In this document: piece after piece, positions 16,434 to 25,167 of the stretch
Layout of the letters: each line of letters opens with the position of its first letter
Numbering within the stretch: position 1 is the first letter of the stretch
Assembly: GCF_020073745.1 (NCBI RefSeq)
Contig: NZ_JAIRAU010000012.1
Span: 25,303 to 89,302, forward strand
Source: Nannocystis pusilla
GTDB lineage: Bacteria > Myxococcota_A > Polyangia > Nannocystales > Nannocystaceae
DNA length: 64,000 nucleotides
Reading direction: 5' to 3'
Notes under the pieces: generated by a model
The model's input: the letters and a program-made list of their open reading frames with translations, nothing else
Databases searched by the model: none
Told to the model about the DNA's origin: nothing
Program-made: the position numbers and the translations under genes

Positions 16434-18140
16434 TCAGAGGAGGCTGGGGTCGTCGACGTCGACGTGGAGGATCGTCCAGTTGTCGTCGATGGCGTCGGGA
16501 TTCCAGAAGACGACGTGAACGCCTCCCGTAAGCTGCGGATGAGTATCGCTCAGGAGGTCGGTGCGCATCACGTCGAGGCCCTCGAGCACGTCGTGGTCGC
16601 CCTCGAAGTCGTCGATGAGGAGGACGTTCTTGTTGAAGGTCACCTCGCGCCCGACCACGTGGAACACGTACAGGTACACCGGGTTGAGGCCCCAGTCGTT
16701 CGTGATCTCGGCTCCGTACATGTGGCCGCTGTCGGAGAACGCCAGGCCGTTGCCTTTGCCGAATGCCTTGACGTTCGTGGGCATGGCGAGGGTGTAGAGG
16801 AGCTCGAGCTCGGTCGAGTCGCCGCGCCACTCGTAGACGTGGATGGTGTAGTTTTGGTCGCCGGAGTAGAGCAGGCCGTCGACGGGGTTGATCGCCACCC
16901 ATCCCGCGCGGGTCTGCGTGTTGGGGGGGAAGTGCTTGACGTCCAGCAGGTCGAGGGTGCTCGATTCGTACATCGCGATCATGGGCCCCGGATCGCCGAG
17001 GATCGCGTCCTTCTTCTCGATCGGCGCGAACACGATGCCCTCGAACTGATCGATGTCGCCGATGTGATTGCGGCCGGGGCATTCTGCCGGGATGAACCTT
17101 CGCTCCGTCCAGATCTGCGTGTCCTCGTCCTCCAGGTCCTCGCTCAGCGGGATCTGGTACAGCGCGCCCATGCGAGAGACGAACCAGTTCTCGTCGTCGT
17201 GCGCGAGGCCCTGGATGTGGGTGGCGACGTTGTCACCGTCGTCGTCGTTCGCCGGTTCGGTGTCGTCCGGCCACAGCGACACCTGGTAGTCGCTCCACAG
17301 TTCGAAGTCTCGCAAGCGGTAGCGCAGGTAGGACATGATCTCCCCGCTCCAGGGCAAGAACCCGTCGCCCAGGGACGTCCAGGGCCGACATTCACCGCCG
17401 TAGTTCTTCTCGGGGCAGGTCAAGGCGTACACCCCCTCGCCGATGCGGATCCGGTTGATCTCGCCGCCGATGACGAGCTCGGGCGGCGCGAGCTTGGGCC
17501 AGAACAGGCTCGTCAGGTCGGCCACGCCCCGCGGCGCCGCGGTCCACTGCAGCCAGGTGTTGGCGCCCTGGCCGGCGTGCGCGAACGTCAGATCGGGCGT
17601 CCTGCAGTCCTCGTCGACCGACGAGTCGCAGTCGTTGTCGATGTCGTCCGCGCAGATCTCGATCCCACGTCCGCAGTCCCGGACCGGCTGACACGAGAAG
17701 TCCTCGTCCATCAGCCCGTCGCCGTCGTCGTCGCAGAAGTTGCAGACCTCGACGCGCGTGCAGGGGGTCACGATGTTGCCCTCGGCGTCGCACTGCTGGG
17801 TGCCGGTGCCGTAACAGACCGCGCAGAGCTTGTCGCCGGCGATCGGCTGGCACGACGACTGGCCGCCGGCGCACGTCGACAGGCCCGGGCAGCCGTTGGC
17901 CAGCTCGCACGACGTGACGACCGGCTCGCAGGGCCCCCAGGAGCCGCCGTCGCACTGGCGCTCGCCCGTACAACCGCCCGGCAACTGACAACTGCCGACG
18001 GCGCCGTCAGGACATAGGGCGCGGGCCTGCGTCGCCGTCAGCCCGGCCAGCCCGAGGGCCAACAGACCCGCGAGACGCGCGCTCCGGTGGGGAAAACGAT
18101 CGTGGATTGTGGAGACCCGTATGTCGTTGAAACGTGTCAT
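16434..18140 (-). CDS. Secreted Cys-rich protein with MopE-like metal-binding motifs
   Basis: Exported protein of 568 aa (ATG 18140; signal peptide to about residue 41, cleaved after TQARA). Residues 43-180 are Cys-rich, with repeats of the type CDGGSWGPCEP, and include two acidic DxDxDG-like loops (CDDDGDGLMDED about 136-147; DDIDNDCDSSVDEDC about 165-179), the putative metal-binding motif seen in MopE and many myxobacterial surface proteins. The C-terminal 380 residues are repeat-like and propeller-like (GWVAINPVDGLLYSGD, NGLAFSDSGHMYGAE), perhaps a beta-propeller. It is monocistronic, converging on the FecR operon. Probably binds Ca or Cu at the cell surface; ligand not known. Confidence 0.82.
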   Translation of the reverse strand: MTRFNDIRVSTIHDRFPHRSARLAGLLALGLAGLTATQARALCPDGAVGSCQLPGGCTGERQCDGGSWGPCEPVVTSCELANGCPGLSTCAGGQSSCQPIAGDKLCAVCYGTGTQQCDAEGNIVTPCTRVEVCNFCDDDGDGLMDEDFSCQPVRDCGRGIEICADDIDNDCDSSVDEDCRTPDLTFAHAGQGANTWLQWTAAPRGVADLTSLFWPKLAPPELVIGGEINRIRIGEGVYALTCPEKNYGGECRPWTSLGDGFLPWSGEIMSYLRYRLRDFELWSDYQVSLWPDDTEPANDDDGDNVATHIQGLAHDDENWFVSRMGALYQIPLSEDLEDEDTQIWTERRFIPAECPGRNHIGDIDQFEGIVFAPIEKKDAILGDPGPMIAMYESSTLDLLDVKHFPPNTQTRAGWVAINPVDGLLYSGDQNYTIHVYEWRGDSTELELLYTLAMPTNVKAFGKGNGLAFSDSGHMYGAEITNDWGLNPVYLYVFHVVGREVTFNKNVLLIDDFEGDHDVLEGLDVMRTDLLSDTHPQLTGGVHVVFWNPDAIDDNWTILHVDVDDPSLL

Positions 18141-18432
18141 CGCGAGCCCGAGCAAAGCAAGGCACGGACCGAGGCGCCGTCGCGGGAAAGCCTCGAGATC
18201 ACGGCGATGTCCGTGCTGCGACGATGCGCGGCGAGGGTGGGTATGCGCGCCGCGGATGCGCGCGCATCGGGCCCGCGCATCGGCCATGTCCGGCTCGGGG
18301 CCGAACGCCGGCGACACGGCCTCGACCGCGCACGAGCGGGCCCGCCGCGCTGGAGCGTCGAGCCAGGCCGAGTCCTGAGTGGCGCTCGGGGCCGGAGCGG
18401 GCAGGAGCAGCGGCGGTGCGGCTGGGCGGGCG

Positions 18433-19701
18433 TCAGTAGACGAACGGCACGATGCGGTAGGGGACCTTCTCGCAGTAGCGGTCCCAGTCGGCGCCGTACT
18501 TGCGCTTGCACATCGCGTTGTCGCGGCGCTCGCGGTCGAGCAGCAGCGGCGCGAAGTAGAGGAAGTAGAAGTAGGGGACGATGCTGCCGAAGCCGCACGC
18601 GAGGCACCAGGCGAGGGCCATGGTGAGGTCGCCGAGGTAGTTGGAGTGGCGCGCGAGGCCCCACCAGCCCGACAGCAGCAGCTTGGTGCCGCGGGCGGTG
18701 TCCATGCTCACCGGGCGCTCGCCCCAGATCGGCTGCGAGGGGTCGCGGCGGAACTGTTGCTTCTGCAGGTTCGAGTCGCGGAACACGTAGTAGCCGGCGA
18801 CGTGCATGACGACCAGCGCGATCGCGGCGGCGGTGGCCAGCGACGGGTGCGCCGCGAGCACGTACTGCTGCTGCAGCGTGAAGTTGAACGGCATCCACAC
18901 GAGGAACGCGAACCAGAGCATGAAGCCGAGGTTCTCCTCGATGATGTCGATCATCGTCAGCAGGTTCGACTCGAACACGAAGAAGTCGACGATGTAGAAC
19001 AGCTGGCACAGGCTGACGACCAGCATCGCCGTCGACAGCGACCCGGTCGCCTGCAGTTCCGCCGCGGGCATCAGGATGGCGAACGCGCCCCAGGTGGCCA
19101 TGCCGACCCGCGACTCGAAGAAGAACTTCAGGTCGTGCCGGCCGAGCCGCGGGTTGAGGATCGCGCCCATGTAGAAGTCGTAGATCGCGTTGCCGGTGCT
19201 CCGCTCGAGGTGCGCGCGGCGCCGGCCGGCGACGTAGCTGAGGGCCGAGGCGACGACGGCGAACAGGGTGGCGATCGTGAGCAGCGGCCCGAGCTGCGCG
19301 AGCACGGCGCTCGGCGACACGAGGTCGACGGCGATCCCGGCGACGAGCAGCGCCGCCGACACGGCGAACGCGAACAGGCCGTTGATCCGGTACTCCGCGC
19401 GCTCACCGTGCTCGGTCGGCCGGCCCTCGACCACGCGCCCGGGCCCGTACACGTAGAGCAGCGCCTGCAGGCCGAGCCACGCGGCGAACATCGCGGCGGC
19501 GTCGCAGGTCGGCGCCGGGAACATCGCCAGCAACTCGGCGCTCGAGCGCGGCAGCCACAGCGAGCCGCCGTGCTGCGCGACCGCGGACCACAGGTAGAAG
19601 CTGACGGCCGGCATGACGATCGTCAGCAGCAGCGCGCCCCAGGGGCCGCCGAACTGATCCGGGCGAGGTTGGTGGTCCGAATGCACTGCCGTGGCGCTCA
19701 T
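18433..19701 (-). CDS. ERG4/ERG24-family sterol reductase (probably delta-14)
   Basis: Polytopic membrane enzyme of 422 aa that would reduce a sterol ring or side-chain double bond with NADPH. Family signatures are plain: FYMGAILNPR (about 176), the C-terminal LLLSGWWGLARHSNYLGDL and the end motif CKRKYGADWDRYCEKVPYR. Eight to ten hydrophobic helices are visible. The ATG at 19701 starts the conserved N-terminal region. Sterol synthesis is rare in bacteria and documented in Nannocystis-type myxobacteria, which make cholestenols that require C-14 reduction; delta-14 is thus the best guess, but delta-7 or delta-24 cannot be excluded. A P450 and a hydrolase lie upstream on the same strand. Confidence 0.9.
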   Translation of the reverse strand: MSATAVHSDHQPRPDQFGGPWGALLLTIVMPAVSFYLWSAVAQHGGSLWLPRSSAELLAMFPAPTCDAAAMFAAWLGLQALLYVYGPGRVVEGRPTEHGERAEYRINGLFAFAVSAALLVAGIAVDLVSPSAVLAQLGPLLTIATLFAVVASALSYVAGRRRAHLERSTGNAIYDFYMGAILNPRLGRHDLKFFFESRVGMATWGAFAILMPAAELQATGSLSTAMLVVSLCQLFYIVDFFVFESNLLTMIDIIEENLGFMLWFAFLVWMPFNFTLQQQYVLAAHPSLATAAAIALVVMHVAGYYVFRDSNLQKQQFRRDPSQPIWGERPVSMDTARGTKLLLSGWWGLARHSNYLGDLTMALAWCLACGFGSIVPYFYFLYFAPLLLDRERRDNAMCKRKYGADWDRYCEKVPYRIVPFVY

Positions 19702-19920
19702 CGGCGGGGACGATAGAGGCTGTCGGCGAGGATCTCCAGCCCGTCCGGATCGCCGCGCAGGACGGCGCCGGGCCGCGTCGCCGGGCGCTGTGATCCCGAG
19801 CACGGGAGGTGCGCGGCCTGGATCTCCTCGCCAGGAGGCCGCGCGGGTCGCGGGACCCTGCGAGCGTGCGCAAGAATCGGGGGCCCCGTCTCCTGCTTGA
19901 CGGCCTTTCATCCGGGTCCG

Positions 19921-21864
19921 TCAGCGGCACGGCCCGTCGCGTTGCTCGCGGAGGTCGAGCCAGGCGATCTTCGTCGGGTCGTCCTTCGCCAGCTCGAGGC
20001 TCAGGGTCGGGGCCCCGCGCTCGCAGGTCAAGGCGAAGGCGGCCTTGCGGGCGCCGAGGACGTGGGGCGCGGCGAGGCGACAGCGGCCGTACTCTTCGGC
20101 GGCGTCGGCGAGGCCGCGGCGCATCTCGTCGACGCTGAACTTGGCGGTGAAGAGGTCCTTGAATTCGCGCCCGTTCCAGCGGTGGAGCAGCAGCAGCGAG
20201 CGTTCGGCGGCGCGGGCCAGTTCGGGGGCGGGGGCGAGGCCGGTCGTGCGGTCGATGTCGAACGAGGTGATCGGCGCGCCCGGCCACGGGGCGACGCGCA
20301 GCTCGACCCGGAGCACGCCGCGCTCGCAGGTCAGCTCGACGGCGCCGGCCCGCGGCTCCTCGAGCGTGAGGGCGCGAGGATCGCTACAGGCGCCGACGAG
20401 CGCGCGCCACTCGGCGAGCTCATTGGCGGTGGTCTCGGTCGGATAGGCGTCGCGGAAGTCGGCGGAGAACAGGCTCGCGTGGGCGGCGTCGTCCCACTGA
20501 CCGATGAGCGCGCCGAGGCGAGCGGCGGCCGCGAGCAGGTCGGGCGAGGGCGCGTGCTTGCGCGGCTCGAGGGCGCCGGTGTCGGCGAGGAGGTCGAGGA
20601 CCTTGGCGGCGTCGGCCGGCAGCACGCGGCTCGAGATCGAAGACAAATTCGTCATCAGGATCACGGCGACGCCGCGCGTCGGCAGCATCAACATCATGGA
20701 GCGATAGTTGAGGGTCTTGCCGTTGTGGGCGACGACGTGGTCGTAGCGGCAGTCGGTCCGGACGCTGAAGCCGAGGCCGATCCCGTGGACGCTGGCGCGC
20801 GCCGGGGCGTGGGCCATCGATTCGGCCGAGAAGCCGGCGAGCGTCGTGAGGGTGTGGGCCTCGCGGAGGGTGGCGCGGCGCACCGGGCCGGGGTCGGGCT
20901 CGTCGCGCGCGGGCCAGGCGGCGAGGTTGAAGGCGGCGTAGCGGGCGAGATCCTGGACGCTCGAGTAGGCGCCGCCGGCCGCGTCGGTGGCCCCGGGGCG
21001 CCAGTGCGGGCGGGGGCGCGGCTCCTGGCCCGGCAGGCGCTCGTGGCCGACGGCGATCCTGTCCCCGGGGACATCTTCGGGGATGAACGCGGTGTTGCCC
21101 ATGCCCAGCGGCGTGAAGATCGCGTCGCGGATGTAGGTGCGATGATCGACGCCGGCGACCGCCTCGACGAGCGGGCCGAGCAGCTGGACGCCGAAGTTGG
21201 AGTAGACGTAGCGCTGACCGGGCGGACGGTCGAGGCCGACGCCGGCGAGCGTCGCCAGGAATTCGGCGCGGCCCGGCGGCGTCGCCGGGTACTCGGCGAA
21301 GTTGCCCATGCGCGGGAGCCCGGAGGTGTGCGTGAGGAGGTGGCGGATCGTGATCGGCGGGCTGTCGGCGGTCGGGTAGGCGATCGCGTCGAGCTCGGGG
21401 AGGTAGATCGCGGCCGGACGGTCGAGGTCGAGGCGCCCCTCGTCGCGCAGCTTCAGGAGCGCGAGCGTGGTGAAGGTCTTGGTGATCGAGCCGACGCCGA
21501 AGACGGTGTCGCGCTCGACCGGGAGCCCGCGCTCGGGGTCGCGATGGCCGTAGCCGCGGAACCACGCCAGCTCGGAGTCGATCACGATCCCCGCCGCGAG
21601 GCCGACGAGCCGGTCGCGCGCGACGGTCTGCTGCAAGTAGGCGTCAATCGCGGGAAACGCGGCCTCGAGCCGGGCGCGGCGCTCCGGGTCGAGGAACACC
21701 GGCGGCGGATCGCTCGGCTCGATGCGGCGCTGCACGAGCTGCGGTGGCGGGGTGACGGCCGGCTCCGCGGTCGCGACCGGGGCGCGCGCAGCCGGGGCAG
21801 GGGCGACGACACGCGCGCAGCCGCTCGAGGAGACGATGAGACAAGCCAGGATAAGGGGACGCAT
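19921..21864 (-). CDS. Serine beta-lactamase-like hydrolase, lipoprotein
   Basis: Class C/EstB-like serine hydrolase of 647 aa. A lipoprotein leader (MRPLILACLIVSSSGC, Cys16) is followed by the catalytic domain with SITK (Ser126, Lys129), YSN (Tyr221) and a late HNGKT motif. Typical members are about 400 aa; here the last 190 residues form an additional domain with cysteine pairs (LTCERGVLRVEL and LTCERGAPTLSLEL occur as two repeats), resembling the DUF3471-like tails of such hydrolases. The start lies 35 bp from the end of the P450 gene, so the two are probably one transcript. Substrate unknown (peptide or ester). Confidence 0.87.
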   Translation of the reverse strand: MRPLILACLIVSSSGCARVVAPAPAARAPVATAEPAVTPPPQLVQRRIEPSDPPPVFLDPERRARLEAAFPAIDAYLQQTVARDRLVGLAAGIVIDSELAWFRGYGHRDPERGLPVERDTVFGVGSITKTFTTLALLKLRDEGRLDLDRPAAIYLPELDAIAYPTADSPPITIRHLLTHTSGLPRMGNFAEYPATPPGRAEFLATLAGVGLDRPPGQRYVYSNFGVQLLGPLVEAVAGVDHRTYIRDAIFTPLGMGNTAFIPEDVPGDRIAVGHERLPGQEPRPRPHWRPGATDAAGGAYSSVQDLARYAAFNLAAWPARDEPDPGPVRRATLREAHTLTTLAGFSAESMAHAPARASVHGIGLGFSVRTDCRYDHVVAHNGKTLNYRSMMLMLPTRGVAVILMTNLSSISSRVLPADAAKVLDLLADTGALEPRKHAPSPDLLAAAARLGALIGQWDDAAHASLFSADFRDAYPTETTANELAEWRALVGACSDPRALTLEEPRAGAVELTCERGVLRVELRVAPWPGAPITSFDIDRTTGLAPAPELARAAERSLLLLHRWNGREFKDLFTAKFSVDEMRRGLADAAEEYGRCRLAAPHVLGARKAAFALTCERGAPTLSLELAKDDPTKIAWLDLREQRDGPCR

Positions 21865-21899
21865 ACCGCCAGGATGCCGGGCGGCCGGCGGCGTGACAA

Positions 21900-23150
21900 T
21901 CACCCCGGCGCGGGGCCCCAGGCCAGCGGCAGGCGATCGTAGCCGAAGAACAGGATCACTCGTGCGCGCTCGAGCGGTCCGTCGAGGCGCAGGTCGGGCA
22001 GTCGGGCCAGCAATCGCTCGATGCCGACGCGGAGCTCGAGCCGGGCCAGGGCGGCGCCGAGGCAGAAGTGGATCCCGCGGCCGAACGAGAAGTGCCGGTC
22101 GGCGTGGGCGCGCCCCGGATCGAAGCGGTCCGGTTCGGCGAACTGCGTGTCGTCGCGGTTGGCGGCCGCGAGCAGCAGCTGCAACGAGCTGTCGGCCGGG
22201 ATGGTCACGTCGCCGATGGTCACCTCGGCGGTGGTCTGGCGCTGATTGAACAGCAGCGGCGTCTCGTAGCGGAGCACCTCCTCGATGAATCGCGGGAGCA
22301 GGCCCGGATCGGCGCGCACGGCCGCGAGGTCGGCGGGGCGCGTCATCAGCAGCGCGAGCGCGTTGCTCATGGCGAACATCGTCGTCTCGTGGCCGCCGAC
22401 GATGAGCTGCATCGGCACCGCCACCAGCTCCTCCTCGCTCAGGCGATCGCCGTCGTCGAGCCGGGCCTGGATCAGCACCGACAGCAGGTCGTCGCCGGGG
22501 CGGGCCCGCCGCTCGGCGATGACCCCGGCGAAATAGCGCTGGAACGCGAGCAGGCCGCGCGCCGACTCGACGAGGCGCTCGAGCGGCTCGACGCACCAGA
22601 TCAGCCGCAACCAGTCGCCCGACCACGCCTTGAGCCGGTCGATGTCGCCGCGCGGCATGCCGAGCATGTCGCCGATGACCATGGCCGTGAACGGGAACGC
22701 GAACTGCCGCGCGACGTCGGCGTGTCCGTCGGCGACGAAACCGTCGATCAGCTCGTCGGCCAGCCGCCGGATCGCCGGTTCGCGCGCGGCGATGCTCTGC
22801 GGCGCGAAACCCTTGACCAGCAGGCTGCGCATGCGCGTGTGGTCGGGCGGGTCGGTGGTCAGCAGCGTCGGCAGCCACGGCGCTCGCCCGGCGAACACCG
22901 CCACGACCTCGGCGGGCAGCTCCTTGTGAGCGCTCATGATGTACCTGGAGGAGTAGCGCGCCGGGTCGCGGTAGATCGCCTGGATGTCCTCGGGCCGGGT
23001 GATGAACCAGCTGTTGAGCGGGGCGTTGAAGAACGCGGCCGTGGCCCGCCGCGCGGCGGCGTAGAACGGGTACGGATCGGCCATCTGCGCGAAGTCGAAC
23101 GGATTGTGGCCGGCGAGAGAGGCGGGATCGATCGGCTCCGATTCACTCAT
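21900..23150 (-). CDS. Cytochrome P450
   Basis: Soluble bacterial P450 of 416 aa, a haem monooxygenase. Landmarks: C-helix DPPDHTRMRSLLVKGF, I-helix IVGGHETTMFAM, K-helix EEVLR, and the haem-binding loop FSFGRGIHFCLGAALARLE with Cys363 as thiolate ligand. The ATG at 23150 is preceded by GGAGGG eight bases upstream, which favours it over a start 10 codons earlier. The serine hydrolase gene follows after 35 bp and the sterol reductase gene lies further on. Linkage to sterol modification is possible, but the sequence does not show CYP51 features. No ferredoxin gene is adjacent. Confidence 0.93.
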   Translation of the reverse strand: MSESEPIDPASLAGHNPFDFAQMADPYPFYAAARRATAAFFNAPLNSWFITRPEDIQAIYRDPARYSSRYIMSAHKELPAEVVAVFAGRAPWLPTLLTTDPPDHTRMRSLLVKGFAPQSIAAREPAIRRLADELIDGFVADGHADVARQFAFPFTAMVIGDMLGMPRGDIDRLKAWSGDWLRLIWCVEPLERLVESARGLLAFQRYFAGVIAERRARPGDDLLSVLIQARLDDGDRLSEEELVAVPMQLIVGGHETTMFAMSNALALLMTRPADLAAVRADPGLLPRFIEEVLRYETPLLFNQRQTTAEVTIGDVTIPADSSLQLLLAAANRDDTQFAEPDRFDPGRAHADRHFSFGRGIHFCLGAALARLELRVGIERLLARLPDLRLDGPLERARVILFFGYDRLPLAWGPAPG

Positions 23151-23223
23151 GGGCAGGGCCCTCCATTCGTCAGCCTGCACGCGGGCGCGTGGTCCGTGAA
23201 TCGGTGCACACCCGAGGGGCGCG

Positions 23224-23364
23224 TCAAGCCGCCGGGAGGGGCACGGTGAACGAGCTGCCCTCGCCGACGACGCTGGCGGCGATCGTGCTCTGCATCAGGG
23301 GGACCATCTCCTTGCAGCGCGCGAGGCCGCGGCCGGCGCCGCCGTGGAGCCGGGTCGAGCTGTC
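23224..23364 (-). pseudogene. Remnant of a histidine kinase ATPase domain
   Basis: About 47 codons ending in a natural stop at 23224 keep the signature of the C-terminus of a HATPase_c domain: DSSTRLHGGAGRGLA (G2-box-like, with Arg where Leu is expected), CKEMVPLMQSTI and VGEGSSFTVPLPAA. Upstream the similarity stops abruptly and the frame becomes non-protein-like. The rest of the kinase is absent between the P450 and the 23495 gene. This is most likely the last piece of a deleted kinase gene. Confidence 0.6.
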
Positions 23365-23494
23365 GCCGGCCTGCGCCGCCCGCATGCAGACCGGGGGCGT
23401 CCGTCTTCGCGCGCCGGCACGGCCCTGGCGGGAGGCGCGAACATTCATCGGGCCTCATCCTCGACCGACTCGTCACGACATGGGACATTCTCGC

Positions 23495-24070
23495 ATGCGT
23501 CCATTCAAGCACTCGTCGTTCTCTCCCCTGTGGCTCGTCGCCGCGGCCGTGGCCGCCGTCCTCGGGTGGTGCGGGGTCGAAAGCGGCGCCCAGAATTATC
23601 TGTGCGAAGGCACGTTCGCGTTGTGCACGTCGGCTCCGTGCGTCCCGCTGCCGAATTCGAGCCAGGCGGCGTGCTCGTGCGAGGTCTTGCAGGGCAACAG
23701 CATGGCGTCGGTCCCGTGCGACCAGGTGGCGCCGACGCAGGGGAGGTACGGCACCGAGGTGGTGTATTCGATGTTCTCGCTGGCGCAGTTCGCCCAGGGC
23801 AAGGAGGCGATGAAGTGCGCGCAGAACACTCCGTGGACGTGGTGCCTGAACAAGCCTTGCACGGTCGACCCCGCCAACCCCGACAGGGCGTTGTGTGTCT
23901 GCGACGTCGTCGCGAACAGCACCCAGGAATGGATGACGCTCGGGGGCCAGTGCGACGCGTCCACCTGCAAGACCGCGTTCTGGTCGGGCGCCACGCTCGC
24001 CGACTTTGAGGAAGGCACCCAATTCATGCAGAGGCATGGCCAGTCGATTCAACCGCGGTGGTGCGAGTAG
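23495..24070 (+). CDS. Small exported Cys-rich protein with an internal duplication
   Basis: Predicted exported protein of 191 aa (ATG 23495; an in-frame ATG lies at 23480). The N-terminal hydrophobic segment (about 12-28; SPLWLVAAAVAAVLGW) is a signal peptide or anchor. The mature part contains two related cysteine units: CEGTFALCTSAPCVP...ACSCEVLQGNSMASVPC and CAQNTPWTWCLNKPCTV...LCVCDVVANSTQEW...C. Both follow a C-x(6)-C-x(4)-C pattern, then CxC, then C. No named family recognised. It stands alone between the kinase remnant and the AT-richer cassette. Confidence 0.75.
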   Translation: MRPFKHSSFSPLWLVAAAVAAVLGWCGVESGAQNYLCEGTFALCTSAPCVPLPNSSQAACSCEVLQGNSMASVPCDQVAPTQGRYGTEVVYSMFSLAQFAQGKEAMKCAQNTPWTWCLNKPCTVDPANPDRALCVCDVVANSTQEWMTLGGQCDASTCKTAFWSGATLADFEEGTQFMQRHGQSIQPRWCE

Positions 24071-24078
24071 CCGGCGAT

Positions 24079-24253
24079 TCACGTCCGCTCGGCGAGGGTC
24101 GATCCTTCGTCCGACGCGAGCTCTTCGTCCGTCGCCTCGACGAGGTCGTCATCCGCGGTGTCACGCGCGGGCGGCAGGACGTCGAGGACGGTCACGCCGT
24201 GGAGGCGGAGCGACGCGCTCGGCGCCGCGGTCCGGAGCCGGACGTCGGCGACT
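24079..24253 (-). other. Possible C-terminal gene remnant, GC-rich
   Basis: In the minus frame ending at 24079 the last about 57 codons read like an acidic protein tail (LHGVTVLDVLPPARDTADDD, EELASDEGST) but have no start, ribosome site or recognised domain. GC content drops sharply on entering the neighbouring 24254 gene, so this may be the old chromosome flank of an inserted cassette. Not strong enough for a gene call. Confidence 0.25.
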
Positions 24254-24616
24254 TCACGTCTCGTTGCCCCTGGGCCCGAGCTCGGACTGCGACTCGTCGC
24301 CGGCAGCGATGGCCTCATACCGTTGCCGGAGCTTGCGACGGATGTAACGCTCGAAGAGTCCGAGTCCGAAGGTAATCGCGAGAAGGTAGAGGGCGGTCGA
24401 AGCCCACCACGGTATAATTCCATACCAAAGATCTTGCAGGACATACGTCCAGAACAGCAGGCATGGCACGATGAACCACTTCGCATGCCGCCAGACATCG
24501 CGCCGGTTCCAGAACGAAAGCGTAGGCAGGATGCCCCACCGCTGAGGCCGGGAGAGGTTACCGCGTCCGCTGGCCTTCTGAAGGGCCAGGTCGTTCTGGT
24601 GTATCAGATCGGACAT
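24254..24616 (-). CDS. Small two-helix membrane protein of the paired cassette (candidate self-protection protein)
   Basis: Protein of 120 aa with two hydrophobic helices (about 47-63 and 72-88) joined by IPWW (68-71), followed by GLFER (86-90) and a basic tail (RRKLRQR). The pattern FWxR...YVL...PWW.TAL...GL.ER is repeated in the 58336-59046 product, which carries two such units; it is loosely like the Pfam 2TM domain. Its ATG lies inside the 3' end of the precursor gene (13-base overlap), so the two are translationally coupled. GC content here is near 50 percent against about 75 percent around it, suggesting transfer. A protective role for the precursor partner is inferred from gene pairing only. 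Confidence 0.72.
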   Translation of the reverse strand: MSDLIHQNDLALQKASGRGNLSRPQRWGILPTLSFWNRRDVWRHAKWFIVPCLLFWTYVLQDLWYGIIPWWASTALYLLAITFGLGLFERYIRRKLRQRYEAIAAGDESQSELGPRGNET

Positions 24617-25167
24617 TCTGGTTTACATTCATTGTTACAATTGATGCCGTCAATCTTCTTCTGAGTGTTCTTTCCGACGATCGTACACCCAACGCAGGAG
24701 ACCAGGTTAGTACAACAGCTCACAAAGGCGGCCGTCAACACCGCCGAGATCGCCCACTTGAAGACTCCGCACGCGGGATTCTTGCGGACCTCGAACAAGG
24801 CCTCGTCGCTCCCGACATGCTGCAGAAATTCAGAGCGCAAGCCCATCTCCCCTGCACGCTCGGAGAGCCACACACGTTTGTCATCGTTGCCGTCGCCGGC
24901 GATAATGATGTGCGGCTGGCCCGCCAGCGAGACGACGACCTCGACGTATCGACCAGGAACCACATAAGACTCGACGGCGGCTTCAGCGCCCCAAGCATCA
25001 ATGAGGAAGCCAGTGCGAAGATCAAGTCCGTCGCTCGCATCAACCGCGGGTTTTTCCGGCAGTGGTCGGTCGGTGCCGGAGGCGCCGTCATCCTCATCGC
25101 CGAGGGCGAGCGACGGGTTGAGGGGGTGGGTGAAGAGAAGCGCCGTCGCCAGGACATGATGAACCAT
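24604..25167 (-). CDS. Secreted precursor with Cys-rich hydrophobic C-terminus (candidate peptide toxin)
   Basis: Protein of 187 aa. A signal peptide (MVHHVLATALLFTHPLNPSLALG) is followed by a hydrophilic region of about 105 residues and a C-terminal segment of 55 residues that holds all eight cysteines (133, 151, 152, 158, 161, 177, 181, 185), embedded in a hydrophobic helix-like stretch (VFKWAISAVLTAAFVSCC). This leader-plus-Cys-core layout resembles halocin C8-like and other processed secreted peptides, but I cannot assign a family. The gene overlaps the membrane protein at 24254. In a sample 60-base line (24601-24660) only 22 bases are G or C. The 59025-59636 product has the same layout. 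Confidence 0.72.
   Translation of the reverse strand: MVHHVLATALLFTHPLNPSLALGDEDDGASGTDRPLPEKPAVDASDGLDLRTGFLIDAWGAEAAVESYVVPGRYVEVVVSLAGQPHIIIAGDGNDDKRVWLSERAGEMGLRSEFLQHVGSDEALFEVRKNPACGVFKWAISAVLTAAFVSCCTNLVSCVGCTIVGKNTQKKIDGINCNNECKPECPI

Noticed and set aside
19740..19920. Third copy of the 220-bp dispersed element (GGGGGCCCCGTCTCCTGC)
   Set aside because: Only the GGGGGCCCC word is shared; the framing arms are absent.
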